A stretch of 6,347 nucleotides of DNA. Origin: Bacteroidetes bacterium HGW-Bacteroidetes-12 (GTDB lineage Bacteria; Bacteroidota; Bacteroidia; Flavobacteriales_E; Vicingaceae). Location: assembly GCA_002841035.1 (NCBI GenBank), contig PHDR01000169.1:1-6347 (forward strand), given 5' to 3'. This document shows positions 1 through 5,593 of this stretch, piece by piece. Under the pieces are notes generated by a model. The model was not told the DNA's origin. It did no database searches and saw only the letters and a program-made list of their open reading frames with translations. Within the stretch, counting starts at the first letter, position 1; each line of letters opens with the position of its first letter. A program made the position numbers and the translations under genes.

Positions 1-1
1 C

Positions 2-1837
2 TCGGGTGAATCTGGAGATGTAATCCAAAACCCGGAAAATCTTGAATTGAAATGGAAATTTGAAACCGGAGGGGGGCATTCATCACCTGCAATTTCAGGA
101 AATTATGTTTATGTCGGTTCTGATGATAATTATGTTTATTGTTTGGATAAAAACACAGGGGAATTGGTGTGGAAATTTGAAACTGGTGAGGTGGATTCCT
201 CACCAGCAGTCTCTGGAAATTATGTTTATGTCGGTTCTTTTGACACAGATATTTATTGTCTTGATAAAAATACTGGGAAATTAATATGGAAATTTGAAAC
301 TGGTGCGGTGGGTTCATCACCAGCAGTCTCTGGAAATTATGTTTATGTCGGTTTTGCCGATAGTATTCACTGTTTTGATAAATATAATGGTGAGAGGGTA
401 TGGGAATTTGAAACAGGAGATTGGGTTACTGTCGAAAATACTTCAAGAACTGAATTTATTGGTTACGATAATCTAGAAAGCGAAACAAAAATTGTGAGCT
501 ATAGAAAAATTAAAGCAAAGGATAAAGAACAATTTCAACTTGTGTTGGAAAAAACACCATTTTATCCTGAAGGTGGAGGACAAGTTGGTGATATTGGTTA
601 TTTAGAAGTTAACGGAAAAAAAATTGCTGTTTTAGACACTAAAAAAGAGAACAATTTAATTGTTCATTTCACCAAAGAATTGCCTGAAAATGTTACAGCA
701 TCGGTTAAAGCTGTTGTTAGTAATGATAGAAAACTAACCGCTGCTAATCACTCAGCAACACACTTATTACACCAAGCACTTAGAACAATTTTAGGTACGC
801 ATGTGGAACAAAAAGGTTCGTTGGTTAATAATGCTCATTTACGTTTCGATTTTTCTCATTTCCAAAAAGTAAGTGAAGAAGAATTACAACAAATAGAAGA
901 CTTTGTGAATGAAAAAATTCAATCTTCCATTAGCTTAAACGAACACAGAGAAATTCCTATTAAAGAAGCAGAAAAAGTTGGTGCAATGATGTTGTTTGGT
1001 GAAAAGTATGGCAATAAGGTACGCATGATTCAGTTTGGAGATTCTAAAGAATTGTGTGGAGGAATTCATGTAAACAATACTCAAGATATTGAGTTGTTTA
1101 AAATTACTTCTGAAGGCTCTGTTGCAGCAGGAATTAGAAGAATTGAAGCAGTTACATCAAAAGGTGCGGCTAATTATTTAAAAGAAAAAATAGACATTAT
1201 CACTAAACATCCTCTAAAAGGTTTAGTGAGTAACACCATTATTCAAAAACTACATACTTTTCAAAATAACTTACTTCAACAATATGTTGAAGTAAGTGAT
1301 ATGCCTGTTTTAAACATTATTTCACCATCAAATGGTTCGCTACAAATAGATGTGTTGAGTAATGCTATTGCAGATTTTACAAAAATCAAGTTGGATGCGG
1401 CTATTATTGATGAATTGAGCAACATCAAAAAAGCCATGCTCAAAGAAGATGAGCAAAAAGGCAAAGAACAAGCAAAAGCCATTAAAGAAGAATTGCTGAA
1501 TGAAGTAAAAAATATAAATGGTGTTAATGTTATTACAAAAAAACTAACTGCCGTTGATGCTGCAACCATTAAAGATTTGGCTTTTCAGTTAAAAGCCCAG
1601 ATAGATAATTTGTATTTGGTGATAGGTGCCGAAATTAATGGGAAACCTAACTTAACCATTGCCATTTCTGATAGTTTAGCTACCGAAAGAAAATTACATG
1701 CAGGTAATATTATCAGAGAAGCCGCTAAGGAAATGCAAGGTGGTGGTGGCGGACAACCATTTTTTGCAACAGCAGGCGGTATAAACTTAAATGGTTTAGA
1801 TGCTGCTATGGAAAAAGCATTGAGTTTTGTGAAGTAA
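2..1837 (+). CDS. alaS: Chimeric frame: PQQ-like propeller blades joined to the C-terminal half of alanyl-tRNA synthetase (5' partial)
   Basis: The frame is open from base 2, so the TTG at 47 is only the first possible start codon and the real 5' end lies outside the window. Numbering from that TTG, residues 1-120 are PQQ-like beta-propeller blades and residues from about 122 to 596 are alanyl-tRNA synthetase. In the AlaRS part, TPFYPEGGGQVGD (170-182) opens the editing domain. The zinc and editing-site ligands are H235 and H239 (HSATH) and C337 and H341 (CGGIH, where CGGTH is usual). Residues from about 420 onward are the C-Ala domain, with a coiled-coil-like stretch (455-488) and the Gly-rich QGGGGGQPFFATAGG. 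This half of AlaRS removes mischarged Ser or Gly from tRNA-Ala in the cytoplasm. The class II aminoacylation domain and tRNA-binding helical domain, roughly the first 400 residues, are absent, so the product could not charge tRNA. Propeller repeats are usually extracytoplasmic, which makes a functional fusion unlikely. The AlaRS identity is certain; the fusion may be a misassembly. Confidence 0.8.
   Translation, partial: SGESGDVIQNPENLELKWKFETGGGHSSPAISGNYVYVGSDDNYVYCLDKNTGELVWKFETGEVDSSPAVSGNYVYVGSFDTDIYCLDKNTGKLIWKFETGAVGSSPAVSGNYVYVGFADSIHCFDKYNGERVWEFETGDWVTVENTSRTEFIGYDNLESETKIVSYRKIKAKDKEQFQLVLEKTPFYPEGGGQVGDIGYLEVNGKKIAVLDTKKENNLIVHFTKELPENVTASVKAVVSNDRKLTAANHSATHLLHQALRTILGTHVEQKGSLVNNAHLRFDFSHFQKVSEEELQQIEDFVNEKIQSSISLNEHREIPIKEAEKVGAMMLFGEKYGNKVRMIQFGDSKELCGGIHVNNTQDIELFKITSEGSVAAGIRRIEAVTSKGAANYLKEKIDIITKHPLKGLVSNTIIQKLHTFQNNLLQQYVEVSDMPVLNIISPSNGSLQIDVLSNAIADFTKIKLDAAIIDELSNIKKAMLKEDEQKGKEQAKAIKEELLNEVKNINGVNVITKKLTAVDAATIKDLAFQLKAQIDNLYLVIGAEINGKPNLTIAISDSLATERKLHAGNIIREAAKEMQGGGGGQPFFATAGGINLNGLDAAMEKALSFVK
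53..418 (+). repeat. Tandem 117/117/114-bp PQQ-like propeller repeats
   Basis: The coding repeat starts at W codons at 53, 170 and 287, and a fourth begins at 401 but is cut off after about 18 bases by the AlaRS sequence. The protein unit is WKFETG-x(4)-SSPAVSGNYVYVG-x(5-7)-IYCLDKNTG, 39 residues (38 in the last full copy). This matches the PQQ-like (PF13360/PF13570-type) blade. Units 2 and 3 agree at 64 of the first 67 bases, so the copies are young or homogenised. Near-identical repeats like these are a known cause of short-read misassembly, which bears on how far to trust the junction just downstream. Confidence 0.85.
404..424 (+). other. Junction between propeller repeat and alaS
   Basis: Up to about 412 the sequence follows the propeller unit (W-E/K-F-E-T-G). 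From about 413 it follows AlaRS (TGDWVTV, then FIGYDNLE and the editing domain). From memory of the family, Bacteroidota AlaRS proteins often carry ETGDWV or a close variant here. The bases GAAAC(A/T)GG are therefore probably common to both parents, and the breakpoint cannot be placed more exactly. No stop, frameshift or insertion-sequence end is visible at the seam. Confidence 0.8.
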
Positions 1838-1850
1838 AAAAGTAATTAGG

Positions 1851-1934
1851 GGTTAGGTGTTAGTGTCATCCTGAACGAAATTTTACATCCCGAGTACTTG
1901 GACTCGGGATAGTAAAATGAAGTGAAGAATCTCT
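1851..1934 (+). repeat. Palindromic dispersed repeat, copy 1 (with 39-base inner hairpin)
   Basis: The left arm (1851-1879) reads GTTAGGTGTTAG-T-GTCATCCTGAACGAA, and the right arm (1919-1934) reads GAAGTGAAGAATCTCT. Between them lies an inner inverted repeat: 1880-1895 pairs with 1902-1918 (16 base pairs, one bulged A at 1911), leaving the 6-base loop ACTTGG. The same two arms recur on the other strand at 4790-4855 around a different palindrome. The element sits just after the alaS stop codon and could act as a 3' hairpin, but no U-run follows it, so I do not call it a terminator. The arms resemble intergenic repeats I recall from many Bacteroidota genomes. Confidence 0.8.
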
Positions 1935-1962
1935 AATTTCTAATCTAAAATCTAAAATCAAA

Positions 1963-3006
1963 TTGAAAATAAGTGTACATCCTTACTTTTTAGAGTTTAT
2001 TCACCCCTTTGCGTTGGCTCATGGCACACGAAAAGGAACGCAGTTAGCATTTGTTAAAATTGAATTTGAAGGCATTGTTTCTTTTGGAGAAGCCTCTCTC
2101 CCACCCTACAGAAAAGAAACCGTTGATTCCGTAAAAAAATGGATAGAAACACAGAAAGAACAAGTGTTTTCATTACTTGCAACTAACAATCCTTTTAAAA
2201 ACAACGAAGACATTCCCTTTTCCGAAGAACATCCTTCGGCTTCATGTGCCTTGCAAACTGCTATTTTAAATTGGTACGCCATTGCCAAGGGTAAAAAATT
2301 ATCGGATTTCTTTCTTCCTACTAATTCTACTCCTAATCTTACACTCACCATCACAAAAAATGATTATGAATTTATTGAAGAAAAATTAAATTTAGCGGAA
2401 CATTTTTCTCATTTCAAATTGAAATTAACAGGTTCTGATGATGATTTAGATTTTGTAAAAGCAATAAGAAATAAAACCGATATTTCTTTTTGTATAGATC
2501 TAAATCAAGGATGTAAAAACCAAGAAACAGCCATTGAACTCATTAATAATTTAGAAAAATTACAATGTGTTTTAATCGAACAACCTTTAAAAGACACTGA
2601 CCATGAAGGACATTATTGGCTAAAACAGAGAGCTCCTTTACCTATAATTGCAGATGAATCCATTTGTTTATATGACGATTTAATTCAATTTCATGAAGCC
2701 TATTCTGGTGTAAATATTAAACTAATGAAATGTGGTGGATTGTTTCAAGCACAAAAAATGATAGACTTTAATCCGTTGATTCGTGAAAAAAAATTCATGA
2801 AACTTTTGGGATGTATGGCTGAATCCTCTTTGGGAATTGCTACTGCTGCTGTATTGGCTTCTCAATGTGCTATGGCAGATTTAGATGCCCCTTTCTTAAC
2901 TAAAAACGATCCGTTTAAAGGATTTCAAATTATAAACAAAAGAATCGAATTAGATGAACGTATTGAACTAAAGAATAAAATGCTTTTTTTATTGAACGCC
3001 CAATAA
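1963..3006 (+). CDS. Dipeptide epimerase (enolase superfamily, L-Ala-D/L-Glu epimerase-like)
   Basis: The 347-residue protein is complete and of normal length for the family. It has a capping N-terminal domain (about 1-120) and a TIM-barrel of the muconate lactonising enzyme type. The catalytic set is present: KxK at K152/K154 (FKLKLTG), metal ligands D179 (CIDLN), E206 (IEQP) and D231 (ADES), and the opposite-face lysine K253 (NIKLMKCGG). GCMAESSLGIA (283-293) and the D306-L-D308 motif (DLDAPFL) are typical of dipeptide epimerases; in known members the two aspartates bind the substrate's alpha-amino group. The expected reaction is 1,1-proton transfer that inverts the second residue of a dipeptide, in the cytoplasm, often in murein peptide recycling. 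The exact substrate cannot be read from sequence. The start is TTG: there is no in-frame ATG between it and the stop at 1918-1920, and an A-rich leader precedes it. The last 18 bases overlap the end of the convergent FKBP gene. Confidence 0.92.
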   Translation: MKISVHPYFLEFIHPFALAHGTRKGTQLAFVKIEFEGIVSFGEASLPPYRKETVDSVKKWIETQKEQVFSLLATNNPFKNNEDIPFSEEHPSASCALQTAILNWYAIAKGKKLSDFFLPTNSTPNLTLTITKNDYEFIEEKLNLAEHFSHFKLKLTGSDDDLDFVKAIRNKTDISFCIDLNQGCKNQETAIELINNLEKLQCVLIEQPLKDTDHEGHYWLKQRAPLPIIADESICLYDDLIQFHEAYSGVNIKLMKCGGLFQAQKMIDFNPLIREKKFMKLLGCMAESSLGIATAAVLASQCAMADLDAPFLTKNDPFKGFQIINKRIELDERIELKNKMLFLLNAQ

Positions 3007-3846
3007 TTCCACATCAAAAATAAGGGTTTCGTTTGGTCCAATAACGCCACCTGCTCCGTTTGCTCCGTAAGCCAAATTAGAAGGTATAATTAAACGTGCT
3101 TTTTCACCAACTTTTAAAAGTGCTATGCCTTCGTCCCAGCCTTTAATTACCTTTCCTTGTCCCAAAGCAAAGTTAAACGGTTGGTTTCGTTCAACAGAAG
3201 AATCGAACATTTTTCCATTTAGTAAATAGCCCGAATAATGCACGCTCACCATCTTGTTTACTGTTGCTTGAGTGCCTTCTGTTGCATTTAATTTAATAAT
3301 TTTTAATCCAGAAGCTGTTGTTGTTGTGTCTTTTCCTGCAACATCAAAAGGCTTAGGCGGAGAAATAATGTTCAATAATTCTACTTCAAAAATAAGTGTT
3401 TCATTAGGTCCAATTACTCCTCCTGCTCCGTTTGCTCCGTAAGCCAAGTCAGATGGAATGGTAAAAACAGCTTTATCTCCAACATTAAGAAGTGCAATGC
3501 CTTCGTCCCAACCTTTAATTACTTGACCTACACCTAATTTAAAGCCAAACGGTTGACCTCTTTTCACAGAGCTATCAAAAACGGTGTCGTTGGTTAGTTT
3601 TCCTGTATAATGAACTTGCACATTATCTCCTGCTTTAGCTCTTTCGCCATTGCCTTCATGCGTAATTACATATTTTAATCCTGATTCTGTTGTAAATTCT
3701 TTTCCCACGATACTAACTTTTTTTTTGTCTTTTTTAACTACTTCCTTTTTGGAAGATTTTTTTTCTTTTTCTTGAGCAAAAACTGCTGTGCTTAGTGTTA
3801 AAGCTATTAAAAGAATACTAATTGGTTTTAATTGTGATGCTTTCAT
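2989..3846 (-). CDS. Exported tandem-domain FKBP-type peptidyl-prolyl isomerase
   Basis: This 285-residue protein has two FKBP domains. The ATG at 3846 is chosen because it is followed at once by a Sec signal peptide (KPISILLIALTLSTAVFA, predicted cleavage A24|Q25). A longer frame reaching 3927 only translates an intergenic repeat and would bury that signal. A Lys-rich segment (26-43) follows. Domain 1 covers about 51-160 and domain 2 about 176-285. Both keep the FKBP12-type pocket: Y80, F90-D91, V109-I110, W113, Y136, F153 in the first, and Y204, F214-D215, V233-I234, W237, Y260, F277 in the second. Both share the loop GANGAGGVIGPNETLIF, so they arose by internal duplication. The protein should catalyse cis-trans proline isomerisation on proteins in the periplasm. 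It is the last gene of the minus-strand FKBP run and ends 18 bases inside the convergent epimerase gene. Confidence 0.92.
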   Translation of the reverse strand: MKASQLKPISILLIALTLSTAVFAQEKEKKSSKKEVVKKDKKKVSIVGKEFTTESGLKYVITHEGNGERAKAGDNVQVHYTGKLTNDTVFDSSVKRGQPFGFKLGVGQVIKGWDEGIALLNVGDKAVFTIPSDLAYGANGAGGVIGPNETLIFEVELLNIISPPKPFDVAGKDTTTTASGLKIIKLNATEGTQATVNKMVSVHYSGYLLNGKMFDSSVERNQPFNFALGQGKVIKGWDEGIALLKVGEKARLIIPSNLAYGANGAGGVIGPNETLIFDVELLGVQ

Positions 3847-3859
3847 ATTCTTATTTATT

Positions 3860-3902
3860 ACAGATTTCTCCCGCAGGTTACTCGGATTAATGCAGATTTT
3901 TT
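3860..3902 (-). repeat. Dispersed intergenic repeat (CTGCGGGAGAAATCTG type)
   Basis: Read on the minus strand this stretch contains AATCTGCATTAATCCG and, a little later, CTGCGGGAGAAATCTG. Both resemble a repeat that I recall as scattered between genes in many Bacteroidota genomes; this is recognition, not a search. It fills most of the leader between the signal-peptide ATG at 3846 and the stop of the next gene at 3933. Beside it, 3903-3930 reads TTTGAAAATGTGGAAATGTG on the minus strand, another common-looking intergenic filler. I see no convincing promoter here. Confidence 0.55.
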
Positions 3903-3932
3903 CATTCACACATTTCCACATTTTCAAATTAA

Positions 3933-4682
3933 TTAATTATTTACCTTAATTAACTGTACTTCAAAAACCAATGGCATAAAAGGTTTAATTGGTCCTTGAC
4001 CACCTTGAGGTGCATTTGCTCCGTAAGCCAATTCTTGAGGAATTATTAATACATATTTTGCTCCTTCTTTCATTAATTGAACTCCTTCCGTCCAACCTGG
4101 AATTACTTGATTTAAGCCAAATTCAATAGGTTCACCTCTTTCAACAGAGCTATCAAAAACGGTTCCATCAGGTGTGGTTCCATGATAATGAACTTTTACA
4201 ACAGATGTTGCTGTTGGTTGAATTCCTGTACCTTCTTCTATAACAATATATTGTAATCCGCTAGGAGTTACTTTTACATTAGGATTTTTTTTGTTATTTT
4301 CCAAAAATTGCTGACCATCTATTTTTATTTGTTCAAACTGCTTTAATTCTTCAGCTTGAGCAGCTTCTTGTTTTTTCTGAAAATACGGACGAATCACATC
4401 TGGTGTTTGCTCCTGAGTTAGCAAATAGTTTGTGTCTTTGAAAGCAGCTATTATTCCTTCAAACAACATGGTTAACTCAGCTTCGCTAAACTCAGCTTTA
4501 ATGCTTGCTCCCATATTTAAGCCAACACTATAGCTTACTGAATCAATTTGGTTGTTTAATTGAATTTGAGCAACTTCATTTTTAGATTTTTTCTTGCTTT
4601 TTTTCTCTTTTTTTTGAGCAAAAGCAGCTGTACTTAATGTTAAAGCTATTAAAAGAACACTTAGGGTTTTTAATTTTCGCAT
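3933..4682 (-). CDS. Secreted FKBP_N/FKBP peptidyl-prolyl isomerase (FkpA/Mip-like)
   Basis: The 249-residue protein starts at the ATG at 4682 with a Sec signal peptide (LLIALTLSTAAFA, cleavage A22|Q23), followed by a Lys-rich stretch (24-34). An FKBP_N-type helical region (about 43-130) contains IDSVSYSVGLNMG. It resembles the dimerisation arm of FkpA and Mip proteins. The FKBP domain (about 138-249) has a complete pocket: Y166, F176-D177, F188, V193-I194, W197, Y220, F240. The likely role is prolyl isomerisation and chaperoning in the periplasm. Cys is absent from the signal region, so unlike its right-hand paralogue this one is not a lipoprotein. The gene looks mosaic: signal peptide and Lys-rich linker match the 2989-3846 gene, while the catalytic domain is nearly identical to that of 4865-5587. 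It is 86 bases from the next gene and 182 bases from the previous one. Confidence 0.92.
   Translation of the reverse strand: MRKLKTLSVLLIALTLSTAAFAQKKEKKSKKKSKNEVAQIQLNNQIDSVSYSVGLNMGASIKAEFSEAELTMLFEGIIAAFKDTNYLLTQEQTPDVIRPYFQKKQEAAQAEELKQFEQIKIDGQQFLENNKKNPNVKVTPSGLQYIVIEEGTGIQPTATSVVKVHYHGTTPDGTVFDSSVERGEPIEFGLNQVIPGWTEGVQLMKEGAKYVLIIPQELAYGANAPQGGQGPIKPFMPLVFEVQLIKVNN
4105..4213. repeat. Near-identical tract shared by two FKBP paralogues (partner at 5037-5145)
   Basis: These 109 bases match 5037-5145 with a single mismatch (4134 against 5066), at a constant offset of 932. The alignment runs without gaps from both stop codons (3933 and 4865) to the end of the tract, but the part before 4105 shows scattered differences. 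Beyond 4213 the two genes diverge strongly. The tract encodes the core of the FKBP domain, from TSVVKVHYHGTTPDG to IEFGLNQVI. The sharp contrast in similarity along the genes is what recent gene conversion or a partial duplication leaves. Confidence 0.85.
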
Positions 4683-4724
4683 ATTTTATTACAGTTAAAA
4701 GTTTGTAAAGTTCATAAAGTAAAA

Positions 4725-4786
4725 AGTTATTAGTTATTAGTTATTTGTTAATTATTACATTTTGAAATTGTTGTATTATTACATTT
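4725..4786. repeat. AT-rich short direct repeats in the 4683-4864 intergenic gap
   Basis: The region holds a tandem AGTTATT motif (AGTTATTAGTTATTAGTTATT, beginning near 4725) and a 12-base direct repeat ATTATTACATTT at 4751-4762 and 4775-4786, 24 bases apart. It lies in the leader of the gene starting at 4682. I could not find a match to the Bacteroidota promoter consensus (TAnnTTTG near -7), so I claim no promoter, although a 182-base gap in an otherwise dense run is where one would be expected. Confidence 0.5.
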
Positions 4787-4789
4787 ATA

Positions 4790-4855
4790 AGAGATTCCTT
4801 CACTTCATCCCGAAAGCTTTCGGGATTTCGTTCGGAATGACGCTAACACCTAACT
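4790..4855 (-). repeat. Palindromic dispersed repeat, copy 2 (with 20-base perfect palindrome)
   Basis: On the minus strand the arms are GTTAGGTGTTAG-C-GTCATTCCGAACGAA (4855-4827) and GAAGTGAAGGAATCTCT (4806-4790), nearly the same as copy 1 at 1851-1934. The centre (4807-4826) is a perfect 20-base palindrome with half-site ATCCCGAAAG. ATTCC (4794-4798) can also pair with GGAAT (4834-4838), giving an outer stem. A second GGTGTTAG lies next to the element, close to the stop of the lipoprotein gene. It sits 9 bases after that stop codon on the transcribed strand and may form a hairpin in the mRNA between two cluster genes; no U-run follows. Confidence 0.8.
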
Positions 4856-4864
4856 ACTAACACC

Positions 4865-5587
4865 TTAATTATTCACTTTAATTAATTCTACTTCAAAAAC
4901 CAACGGCATATAAGGTTTAATTGGACCTTGACCACCTTGAGGTGCGTTTGCTCCATAAGCTAATTCTTGAGGAATATAAAAAATGTATTTTGCTCCTTCT
5001 TTCATTAATTGAACGCCCTCAGTCCAACCTGGAATAACTTGATTTAAGCCAAATTCAATAGGTTCTCCTCTTTCAACAGAGCTATCAAAAACGGTTCCAT
5101 CAGGTGTGGTTCCATGATAATGAACTTTTACAACAGATGTTGCTGCAGGATTTTTTCCTTTTCCTTCTTTAACTACTTTATATTGCAAACCGCTTGCTGT
5201 TACTTGAACTCCTGGTTGTGATTTATTTTGTTCTAAAAATTTAATCCCTTCTTCTTTTACATTACCAAATTGAGCTTCTTGTTGTTTTTGTTGCTCTTCC
5301 ATTTGTTGTTGTTGTCTTTTCATTGAATAAGCCTGAAGAATTGCATCAACATCTTCGGTTGAAATTGATAAGCTAAGAGAATCTTTTTGGTCTTTAAATC
5401 CTTGAAGATAGGCATCCATATTAATTTCTGGGACATTTGTTTTTAATCCGTTTGCGGAATTAATTCCAATTGCATAACTCACAGAATCGATATTATTAGT
5501 TAGTGCTATTGTTTTTGAAGAATTTGATTCGTTGTTGCAAGCAAATAAGATTACTACTGCTACTGCTGATAAAGCGATTTTTTTCAT
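4865..5587 (-). CDS. FKBP_N/FKBP peptidyl-prolyl isomerase lipoprotein (FkpA/Mip-like)
   Basis: The 240-residue protein has a lipoprotein signal: positive MKK, hydrophobic core and lipobox L14-F15-A16-C17. Lipidation at C17 is therefore expected, followed by a flexible NNESNSS linker. No K/R-D/E-rich surface-export motif follows the Cys, so a periplasm-facing location is more likely. An FKBP_N helical arm (about 31-120) contains IDSVSYAIGINSANG and a Gln/Glu-rich coiled-coil-like stretch (91-106). The FKBP domain (about 129-240) keeps Y157, F167-D168, F179, V184-I185, W188, Y211 and F231, so it should be active. The probable job is to isomerise prolines in, and chaperone, exported proteins at the membrane surface. 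It starts only 6 bases after the stop of the upstream FKBP gene, so the two are almost certainly cotranscribed. Its C-terminal half is nearly identical to that of the next gene (3933-4682). Confidence 0.93.
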   Translation of the reverse strand: MKKIALSAVAVVILFACNNESNSSKTIALTNNIDSVSYAIGINSANGLKTNVPEINMDAYLQGFKDQKDSLSLSISTEDVDAILQAYSMKRQQQQMEEQQKQQEAQFGNVKEEGIKFLEQNKSQPGVQVTASGLQYKVVKEGKGKNPAATSVVKVHYHGTTPDGTVFDSSVERGEPIEFGLNQVIPGWTEGVQLMKEGAKYIFYIPQELAYGANAPQGGQGPIKPYMPLVFEVELIKVNN

Positions 5588-5593
5588 AAATGT

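Noticed and set aside
47..49. TTG at 47 as the start codon of the left-hand protein
   Set aside because: The frame is open to base 2 and the upstream codons (…NPENLELKW) fit a continuing propeller protein, so the gene is simply cut by the window edge.
53..418. Possible CRISPR-like or satellite array
   Set aside because: The period is a multiple of three, the copies stay in one reading frame and encode a recognisable propeller blade, and there are no unique spacers.
60..476. Two small plus-strand frames (60-284 and 294-476)
   Set aside because: They are out-of-frame readings of the propeller repeats; their resemblance to each other just reflects the DNA repeat.
1276..1569. Minus-strand frame of 97 codons inside alaS
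   Set aside because: It lies wholly inside the AlaRS C-terminal domain, has no recognisable domain and looks like an antisense shadow.
1880..1918. Rho-independent terminator after alaS
   Set aside because: The stem is strong, but it is followed by GAAGTGAAG rather than a U-run, and the same arms recur elsewhere, so it is better called a dispersed repeat.
2106..2354. Minus-strand frame of 82 codons inside the epimerase gene
   Set aside because: It is fully covered by a well-supported enzyme gene on the other strand and shows no motif.
4683..4789. Promoter for the 3933-4682 gene
   Set aside because: I found no match to the Bacteroidota TAnnTTTG element with a paired upstream TTTG; AT-rich repeats alone are not enough.
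4807..4826. Operator-like perfect palindrome upstream of the 3933-4682 gene
   Set aside because: It is embedded in the arms of the dispersed repeat shared with 1851-1934, which explains it without a regulator.
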